In this document: positions 59,301-64,000 of the stretch, one piece after another
Position numbering within the stretch: the first letter of the stretch is position 1
Layout: each line of letters opens with the position of its first letter
Origin: Mesorhizobium jarvisii
GTDB taxonomy: Bacteria > Pseudomonadota > Alphaproteobacteria > Rhizobiales > Rhizobiaceae
Length of the DNA stretch: 64,000 nt
Direction: 5' to 3'
NCBI RefSeq assembly: GCF_003601985.1
Contig: NZ_QZXA01000001.1
Location: 248,001-312,000, forward strand
Program-made: the position numbers and the translations under genes
Notes under the pieces: generated by a model
What the model was told of the DNA's origin: nothing
What the model saw: only the letters and a program-made list of their open reading frames with translations
Database searches by the model: none

Positions 59301-59512
59301 CCGGCGCCGGTGCCGCAAGCCGCCAGTCGATCGGCACCACGGTGTTTGGCGGCATGGTCGCCGCGACCATCCTGTCGCTGGTGTTCGTGCCGGTCTTCTA
59401 CGCGGTCATCGAACAGTTGCGGGAGCGCCGCGAAAGCGGCGAACCCGCCTCCAAGCATACTGAACCAACTGCCGAACCCGCCTTCCCTCCCCTGGCGGAA
59501 GCGGCCGAATAA
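56327..59512 (+). CDS. RND efflux transporter (HAE1/AcrB type)
   Basis: This 1061-residue inner-membrane pump has twelve transmembrane helices and two large periplasmic loops. The start is typical (FFIHRPIFASAIAIIMVLAG) and helix 4 carries the proton-relay Asp pair (LVVDDAIVVVENVER). The start is ATG 56327, or GTG 56336 inside the previous stop. The pump gene precedes its adaptor, reversing the usual adaptor-pump order. No outer-membrane channel gene is nearby; a TolC-like partner is expected elsewhere. Confidence 0.95.
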   Translation: MCVVVNFFIHRPIFASAIAIIMVLAGTICYFLLPVSQFPDITPPQVVVSAHYPGASAQVVADTVTTPLEQQINGVQGMTYMSSTSSNDGSSTITITFDVGYSLSTAAVDVQNRVSQAASSLPAIVNQGGVTIKKQNPNFVLIVNLTSPDKSVDPVALSNLAYLQVVDPLKRLQGVGDVQIFGERRYSMRVWLDPDKLANLGITAVDVQNAISEQNVQVAAGKIGQSPAPAGTAFEMQVNAVGRLSDPKEFGDIVVRANTDTGSLVRLRDVARIELGALQYSSSAFFGKDPTVVLAVYQMPGSNALDLQQRVKDKMQELSARFPKGVSYAMHYDTTRFVSASMHDVLITLGEALVLVVAVVFIFLQSWRTTIIPTIAIPVSLVATLVVMEMLGFSLNMLSLLGMVLAIGLVVDDAIVVVENVERQLEAGLKPLAATKAAMAEVTGPIIATTAVLMAVFVPVAFIPGVSGRLYNQFALTVAISVGISAFNSLTLSPALSAAFLRHRHGPQFFLFRWFNTGFDKLSHAYAHGVRFLIRLRWIMLGLFAAGLVATYFVWQKLPSTFLPVEDQGYFFVVIQLPDGASLERTDAVAQKARDILQATPGVDIVGSISGLNFLTSAAQSNSAVEFAILKPWEERGPDQSASKLVADVRGKLMQIPEAFALSFDPPSIPGIGTTGGFEFVVEDLTGRGSTALNDATQAVIAEARKQPEINPQQLFSPFSTSTPQFNYDLDRSKAKLLGLNLPDVFNTLQIYLGSLYVNDFNLFGRTFRVTIQADKDARAGAADISRLYVRNASGGMVPLSTLGKLVPFVGPETVPHYNNNASASINGGAAPGFSSGQAVAAMERAAATALPRDFGFEWTGITFQELKAGSIASVVFGLAIVFVFLILAAQYESWAMPFMVLLAVPLALFGAFAALSVRGMQIDVYSQIGFVMLIGLAAKNAILIVEFARRRREEGLSIVEAAMEAARLRLRPILMTAFAFILGVLPLMFATGAGAASRQSIGTTVFGGMVAATILSLVFVPVFYAVIEQLRERRESGEPASKHTEPTAEPAFPPLAEAAE

Positions 59513-59527
59513 GATTGGAGAAATATT

Positions 59528-60682
59528 ATGCGTAAATGGAAAATTGCTTTGGGAGCGGCTGTCGCGCTGGGCGCGATCTCCGTGGCCAGCGTCCACCTGC
59601 TCGATATGGGAAATCTCAGGCTGAGCACCGGCACGGCCGGTGCGGCAACGCCCGCTCCGGCGGCATTCGTCATGCCGGTGCCGGTGGCGAGCGTGGTCAA
59701 GAAGACGATCCCGATCTATCTGGACTATGCCGCCCGCATCGAGCCTATCCGCAGCATCACGCTGCAGGCGCGCGTGCCCGGCTATTTGCAGGAACAGACG
59801 GCGCAGGACGGCGCGGATGTGCGGCAAGGCGACGTTCTCTACAGGATCTCGCCCGACGACTTCCAGGCCGCGCTCGACCAGGCGAAAGCCCAGGTCCAGC
59901 GCGATACGGCGACGCTCGACTATGCGCGGTCCAATCTCGGCCGCGGCACCGAGCTTGCCAAGAGCGGTTACCTGGACAAGGACAGCTTCGACCAGCGCAC
60001 CAGCACCTTGCGCGAAGCGCAGGCGTCGCTGGCGCTCAACCAGGCGGCCGTGCGCACGGCGGAGCTCAATCTGAGCTACGCCGAGATCCATGCTCCGTTC
60101 CCCGGGCGCCTGGGCCGCAACCAGGCTTCGGTCGGAACGCTGGTCAGCGTCGCCGGCACGGTGCTCAACACGCTGGTGCAACTCGACCCGATCTATGTCA
60201 CCTTCAATCCGAGCGAGACGGATCTGGCCGAGATCGAGCAGGCCCGCGCGGCCGGCCCGGTCGATGTCGAAGTCCTGCTGCCGGGTCAGACCGAGACCAG
60301 CCAGACGGGCGAACTCACCTTCATCGACAACACGGTCGATCACTCGACCGGCACCATCACCGCGCGTGCCACCATCGGCAATGCGAAGTTCACGCTCATG
60401 CCTGGCCAGTACGTCCGCGTGCGGCTGCATATCAGGCAACAGCCGGACGCGCTGATGGTGCCGCAGACGGCGCTGGGTTCGAGCCAGCTCGGCAAATATC
60501 TCTACGTCGTCGGCAAGGGCAACACGGTCGACCAGCGGCTGGTCTCGCTCGGGCCGACCAGCGGCGACCTTGTAGCTATCTTGAGCGGCGTCTCGGAAGG
60601 CGACCAGGTGATCACAGGCAATCTGCAGAAGATCGGACCCGGAATGCCGATCTCGCCACTGCCACAGAAACCGGCTACCTGA
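59528..60682 (+). CDS. RND periplasmic adaptor (membrane fusion protein)
   Basis: This 384-residue protein has an N-terminal membrane anchor or signal (WKIALGAAVALGAISVASV), a lipoyl-like domain (LQARVPGYLQEQTAQDGADV), a coiled-coil hairpin (RDTATLDYARSNLGRGTELA) and beta-barrel domains. It links the pump to an outer-membrane channel. It lies 15 bp after the pump and converges with a LysR gene. Confidence 0.92.
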   Translation: MRKWKIALGAAVALGAISVASVHLLDMGNLRLSTGTAGAATPAPAAFVMPVPVASVVKKTIPIYLDYAARIEPIRSITLQARVPGYLQEQTAQDGADVRQGDVLYRISPDDFQAALDQAKAQVQRDTATLDYARSNLGRGTELAKSGYLDKDSFDQRTSTLREAQASLALNQAAVRTAELNLSYAEIHAPFPGRLGRNQASVGTLVSVAGTVLNTLVQLDPIYVTFNPSETDLAEIEQARAAGPVDVEVLLPGQTETSQTGELTFIDNTVDHSTGTITARATIGNAKFTLMPGQYVRVRLHIRQQPDALMVPQTALGSSQLGKYLYVVGKGNTVDQRLVSLGPTSGDLVAILSGVSEGDQVITGNLQKIGPGMPISPLPQKPAT

Positions 60683-60720
60683 CACCCCCGCAGGCCCGGT
60701 TTCCGCGCGGCGCCCTCGAC

Positions 60721-61635
60721 CTACCCACGGGTCGTGGGCGCCGTATTCACAAGCAGGCCGACAAGAGCGGCCACATCGGCACGGTCGGCCTTGGCCGGCG
60801 GCATGAAGGCGCAATAGGGGTTACCGAGGCGCACCGAGACCGATGACAGCGCGATCAGGCGCCCGGCCTCCAGATCGGCCTGCGCCATCACACGCTGGCC
60901 GAGCGCAATGCCCAGACCCAACCTCGCCGAGGCGATCGCCAGGCTGGACAGGCCGACGCGCCGGCCATGCGACGGGTCGGGCGAGCGGCCGCCTCCACAT
61001 GCCGCGAACCAGTCCGCCCAGCTTGGGTGCGAGGCATAGTTCGGCCCCCAATTGGTGTGGATGAACAGGCTCTCATGCAGGTCCGTGAGCCCCGGATCGC
61101 CATTGCCGTTCCGGTGCCAGAATTCCGGCGCGCAGACCGGTAGCACATCGTCATGGACGAGGCGCACCATCCTCAGGCCGGGATAGTGATAATCGCCATA
61201 GGAGATGCGCAGGTCGACATTCTGGCGTACCAGATCGATCGGATCGTCTTCGGCCCGCACATCGATCGCCATATGCGGGAAGGCCTCGAGAAGAGCGGCC
61301 AGCCTCGGCGCCAGCCACAGCTCTGCCAGCGAGAACGGCACGCTCACGACAAGCCGTGTCCTCAAGCCGCCTTCCAGCATGCGCTGGGCGATGGCGGCAA
61401 TGTCACCCAATGCCCGCGCGGTCTGCGGGTAGATGGCGTGACCGGCGTCTGTCAGGGTGATGCGGTTGCCAGTGCGTACGAACAGCTGCTTGCCGAACCA
61501 TGTTTCGAGATTGCGGATCTGCTGGCTGACCGCCGCCGAGGATACGCCGAGCTCGCTCGCGGCCAAAGTGAAGCTGCCGGCGCGGGCCGCGACCTCGAAG
61601 GCCTTGATCGCGTTCAGTGGCGGCAGTTTTTCCAT
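60721..61635 (-). CDS. LysR-family regulator (GcvA-like)
   Basis: This roughly 304-residue regulator has the GcvA winged helix (LNAIKAFEVAARAGSFTLAA; ELGVSSAAVSQQIRNLE) and a ligand domain. ATG 61635 (MEKLPPLNAIK) is preferred; ATG 61647 is close. It is divergent from the 2OG oxygenase and likely activates it. Confidence 0.87.
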   Translation of the reverse strand: MEKLPPLNAIKAFEVAARAGSFTLAASELGVSSAAVSQQIRNLETWFGKQLFVRTGNRITLTDAGHAIYPQTARALGDIAAIAQRMLEGGLRTRLVVSVPFSLAELWLAPRLAALLEAFPHMAIDVRAEDDPIDLVRQNVDLRISYGDYHYPGLRMVRLVHDDVLPVCAPEFWHRNGNGDPGLTDLHESLFIHTNWGPNYASHPSWADWFAACGGGRSPDPSHGRRVGLSSLAIASARLGLGIALGQRVMAQADLEAGRLIALSSVSVRLGNPYCAFMPPAKADRADVAALVGLLVNTAPTTRG

Positions 61636-61736
61636 GCCAATCTCCATAAGTTTTTCTTGCTCATTCCTAATAATTTTCGCCGTTGAGAGAAAGAATTTTT
61701 TGCGATCTTCTGTGCCCAACCGATGGAGCACGCGAC

Positions 61737-62525
61737 ATGAAAGACATTCTCGATCTCGACCGTTATCCGCTCGACCGCGAAGGCAGCGCCGAATGGAAGC
61801 GCCTCGTCGAACAGTCGATCGAAGCCCTCCGGACCGACGGCATGTTCAATCTCGAAGGTTTTCTGCGGCCCGGCGTCGCCGAACAGGCGGTGCGGGAAAT
61901 CAAGCCGGTGATGGACACGCAGTCCCATGTCCACAAGCGCATGCACAACATCTACTTCAAGCCCAGCATTCCCGAGCTCGCACCCGACCACCCCGCTTTG
62001 CGCAAGGTCGAAACCATCAGTCACACTGTGTGCGCCGACCAGATTCCGGACAGCACCGTGCTTGCCATCTACGAATACGAGCCGCTCGTGCATTTCCTGG
62101 CGGCGACGATGGGCAAGGAAAAACTGCATGTCATGCAGGATCCGCTGGCCCGCACCAATGTCATGGCCTATCGCGCCGGCGAGGCGCTGAACTGGCATTT
62201 CGACCGCTCGGAATTCACCACGACGCTGCTTTTGCAGCAATCGCAACGTGGCGGCGACCTCGAATACCGCACCGATCTCAGATCGGATGACGACCCGAAT
62301 TATGAGGGCGTCGCCAGGCTGCTCGAAGGCCGTGATCCCGACGCCAAGATCCTGCGCATGAAGCCGGGTACGCTCAATGTGTTCCGCGGCAAGAACACCG
62401 CGCACCGCGTCACCACGGTCGAAGGCGAGCGCGAACGCATGATCGCGGTGTTCTCCTACTACGAGAAACCAGGCGTGATGTTCAGCGCCGAGGAGCGGGT
62501 CGGCTTCTACGGCCGCGCGGCCTGA
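61737..62525 (+). CDS. 2-oxoglutarate/Fe(II)-dependent oxygenase (BesD/HalD-like family)
   Basis: This 262-residue protein contains the facial triad in LNWHFDRSEFTTTLLLQ (His-X-Asp) and TAHRVTTVEGERE (distal His and an Arg that binds 2-oxoglutarate). The overall pattern resembles the amino-acid hydroxylase/halogenase group around BesD and HalD. Halogenases of that group replace the Asp by Gly; Asp is present here, so hydroxylation is expected. ATG 61737 is preferred to the upstream frame. It is divergent from LysR. Confidence 0.78.
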   Translation: MKDILDLDRYPLDREGSAEWKRLVEQSIEALRTDGMFNLEGFLRPGVAEQAVREIKPVMDTQSHVHKRMHNIYFKPSIPELAPDHPALRKVETISHTVCADQIPDSTVLAIYEYEPLVHFLAATMGKEKLHVMQDPLARTNVMAYRAGEALNWHFDRSEFTTTLLLQQSQRGGDLEYRTDLRSDDDPNYEGVARLLEGRDPDAKILRMKPGTLNVFRGKNTAHRVTTVEGERERMIAVFSYYEKPGVMFSAEERVGFYGRAA

Positions 62526-62592
62526 GCCGCCCAAACCGCGTCCGTATCGGAAATGCCGGGCGACGATGAAAAATCCGAAATGCCATCTTGTT

Positions 62593-62608
62593 AGATTGTC
62601 GACAATCT
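62593..62608. promoter_or_regulatory. Perfect 16-bp palindrome before GntR
   Basis: AGATTGTCGACAATCT is a perfect palindrome 37 bp upstream of the GntR start, in the gap after the oxygenase gene. It fits the TTGT-N2-ACAA type sites of FCD-GntR regulators, and is the probable autoregulatory operator. Inferred from position and symmetry. Confidence 0.65.
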
Positions 62609-62645
62609 GATTGTCTTGCCCACTGTACTCGCTGGAGTGGGCCGG

Positions 62646-63338
62646 ATGGTGACGACGGATTTCAGCCCGATTGCCGATACGACGCGTCGCGCCGAAATCG
62701 TCGCGCTCCTGCGGCGCGCCATCCTGACCGGGCAACTGCAACCTGGCCAGAAGCTCAACGAGCTCAGAATCTCCGAACAGATGCGGGTCAGCCGCGCGCC
62801 ATTGCGCGAGGCGATGCGCGAGTTGGTGCAGGAAGGCATCCTGACCAGCATTCCATATGCTGGCACCTTCGTCATCGACGTCACCGCCAAGGACATCGAC
62901 GATGCCTATTCGCTCAACCAGGTGCTGGATGAGTTCGCCATCGAACGAACATGGCCCCAGCGCGACCAGCGTTTCTTCGATGAACTTGACCGGCGCCACG
63001 AAGCGGTGAAGCAGGCGACACGCAACCTCGACACCACAAGGCAGATCGAAACCGCGCTGCAACTGCACGGACTGATCTATGAATGGGCCGACAATTCAGT
63101 GCTTCTGGAAACCTGGCAACGACTGACCAGCCGGCTTCAGATGTATTTCGCGCTGCACCAGCATGCGCGCAACGAGCCGGTGCCGGCCGAAGACGTCCAT
63201 GAGATCTACGTGCAACTGATGAAGGGCGCCGATATGCGCGCTGCCCAGCGTCATGCACGCGAACATATCAATCTCGACTTCGAGCAGTTGCTCTCCTATG
63301 CGCGCAGCCTCGAACAGCGTCCGTCAAAGGGCGCCTGA
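62646..63338 (+). CDS. GntR/FCD-family regulator
   Basis: This 230-residue regulator has a GntR winged helix (EIVALLRRAILTGQLQPGQK, NELRISEQMRVSRAPLREAM) and an FCD-type sensor domain. ATG 62646 is preferred over 62616. It precedes the second enolase-superfamily gene and follows the oxygenase, likely controlling the locus through the palindrome upstream. Confidence 0.88.
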   Translation: MVTTDFSPIADTTRRAEIVALLRRAILTGQLQPGQKLNELRISEQMRVSRAPLREAMRELVQEGILTSIPYAGTFVIDVTAKDIDDAYSLNQVLDEFAIERTWPQRDQRFFDELDRRHEAVKQATRNLDTTRQIETALQLHGLIYEWADNSVLLETWQRLTSRLQMYFALHQHARNEPVPAEDVHEIYVQLMKGADMRAAQRHAREHINLDFEQLLSYARSLEQRPSKGA

Positions 63339-63375
63339 CCAATTCCCAGACATCGCAGCCAGCGGACAGACAGAA

Positions 63376-64000
63376 GTGCAGATCAAATCCATCAAAGCCT
63401 ACCATGTCGTGCAGCCCTTCGTGGACGGCCCCTACCGCATGTCCAAGGGGCGCCAGGCCGACGCCTTTGACGCGGTGATCGTCGCCATCACCGCCGACAG
63501 CGGCCTGACCGGCTGGGGTGAAATGGCGCCGCTCGGCAATTTCTACTCGGCCGCGTTTCCAGCAGGAACACGCGCGGGCGTGCCGGAAATCGCGCCGCAT
63601 CTCATCGGCCACGATCCGCGCGGCCTCGCCAGCATCGGCCGGCTTATGGACACGGTGTTCAAGGGCCATCCCTACATCAAGTCGGCGCTCGACATGGCCT
63701 GCTGGGATCTCGCCGCGCGCGCCGCCGACGTGCCGCTGGTGACCATGCTCGGCGGCCGCGAGAGCGACATGGCGGAGACCTACCGGGTCGTCACCCACGG
63801 CACGCTCGATCAGATGGCGGCACTGGCAAAAAGGATCATCGCGGAGGGCTGTCGGCGTTTGCAGGTCAAGGTCGGCGGCAATGTGCACGACGACATCGAG
63901 CGGGTGACGACGGTCGCCTCGGCCGTGCCGAAAGGTACGGTGATTTTCTGCGACGCCAATGCCGGCTGGACACCCTATCAGGCACGGCAGTTCGCCGATG
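63376..64000 (+). CDS. Enolase-superfamily protein (hydroxyproline/betaine type), partial
   Basis: The first 208 residues of a mandelate-racemase-like enzyme are present; the gene runs off the window. Its opening (IKAYHVVQPFVDGPYRMSKG) and the GWGEMAPLGNFYSAAFPAG loop resemble 4-hydroxyproline-betaine epimerases and hydroxyproline dehydratases. CRRLQVKVGG provides the catalytic Lys strand and IFCDANAGW the first metal Asp. The start is GTG 63376; no ATG fits. Confidence 0.75.
   Translation, partial: MQIKSIKAYHVVQPFVDGPYRMSKGRQADAFDAVIVAITADSGLTGWGEMAPLGNFYSAAFPAGTRAGVPEIAPHLIGHDPRGLASIGRLMDTVFKGHPYIKSALDMACWDLAARAADVPLVTMLGGRESDMAETYRVVTHGTLDQMAALAKRIIAEGCRRLQVKVGGNVHDDIERVTTVASAVPKGTVIFCDANAGWTPYQARQFAD

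Noticed and set aside
56012..60814. Leftward frame of 1600 codons opposite the RND pump and adaptor
   Set aside because: It is the antisense shadow of two well-defined genes; its composition (Arg, His, Asp, Gly) reflects high-GC codon bias, not a real protein.
1..64000. CRISPR array or Cas genes
   Set aside because: No regularly spaced repeats of 24-40 bp and no Cas-like proteins were seen.

Overview
The window reads as high-GC alphaproteobacterial chromosome from the Rhizobiales, most likely a Mesorhizobium or close relative. The reasons are a BacA peptide transporter, a RIME-like intergenic element, an sRNA with three CCUCCUCCC loops of the alpha-r14/cuckoo type, and dense ABC sugar and polyamine uptake loci. 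No rRNA, complete tRNA, insertion sequence or CRISPR array was seen.

Bases 1 to about 22,900 are the right part of an HK97-type tailed prophage; the left part lies outside the window. Late genes run leftward: HNH nuclease, a probable cos region (16424-16621), TerS, TerL, a prohead protease fused to the major capsid protein, a small head protein, a sugar cassette of about 6.3 kb, a LamG-like protein, a small membrane protein, portal, a collagen-like/CBM-like protein, two connectors, head closure and tail completion. The cassette holds three GT-A enzymes, one GT9, one GT-B-like transferase, a DUF115-like protein, two methyltransferases and a hexapeptide acyltransferase. Nearly every gene is coupled to the next by a 4-bp overlap, so the cassette is probably translated with the virion genes. 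A zinc-ribbon membrane gene lies antisense inside the late block. From 20,052 leftward run small regulatory and replication genes (winged helix, DnaA domain IV-like, DUF551-like, a lipoprotein). From 20,257 rightward run small genes and a tyrosine integrase ending at 22,901. A truncated HNH gene lies between the two arms.

Bases 23,010-36,763 are ordinary chromosome: an MFS/LysR pair, Der GTPase, a YfgM-like protein, a NodB-fold deacetylase, BacA, a YbfB-type MFS, a DUF1127-like/LysR pair, an M29 aminopeptidase, DUF488, an ArsC-like protein, an SRPBCC remnant, a SnoaL-like protein and a SRAP-domain DNA-crosslink protein.

Bases 36,886-41,650 are a polyamine-type ABC importer with an XRE-cupin regulator, interrupted by a RIME-like element. 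Bases 41,833-54,930 form a sugar-acid catabolic island: SMP-30 lactonase, GntR, enolase-superfamily dehydratase, ABC sugar importer 1, SDR dehydrogenase, mutarotase, FAH-family enzyme, ABC sugar importer 2 and LacI. Together they could carry out a non-phosphorylative route of sugar, lactone, aldonate, 2-keto-3-deoxy acid and cleavage or dehydration.

Bases 54,930-60,682 hold the sRNA gene, then a TetR regulator divergent from a small conserved gene and an RND pump with its adaptor, with two matching palindromic operators between them. Bases 60,721-64,000 are a LysR, a 2OG-Fe(II) oxygenase, a GntR with a perfect 16-bp palindrome, and the start of a second enolase-superfamily gene. This may be a hydroxylated amino-acid or betaine pathway.
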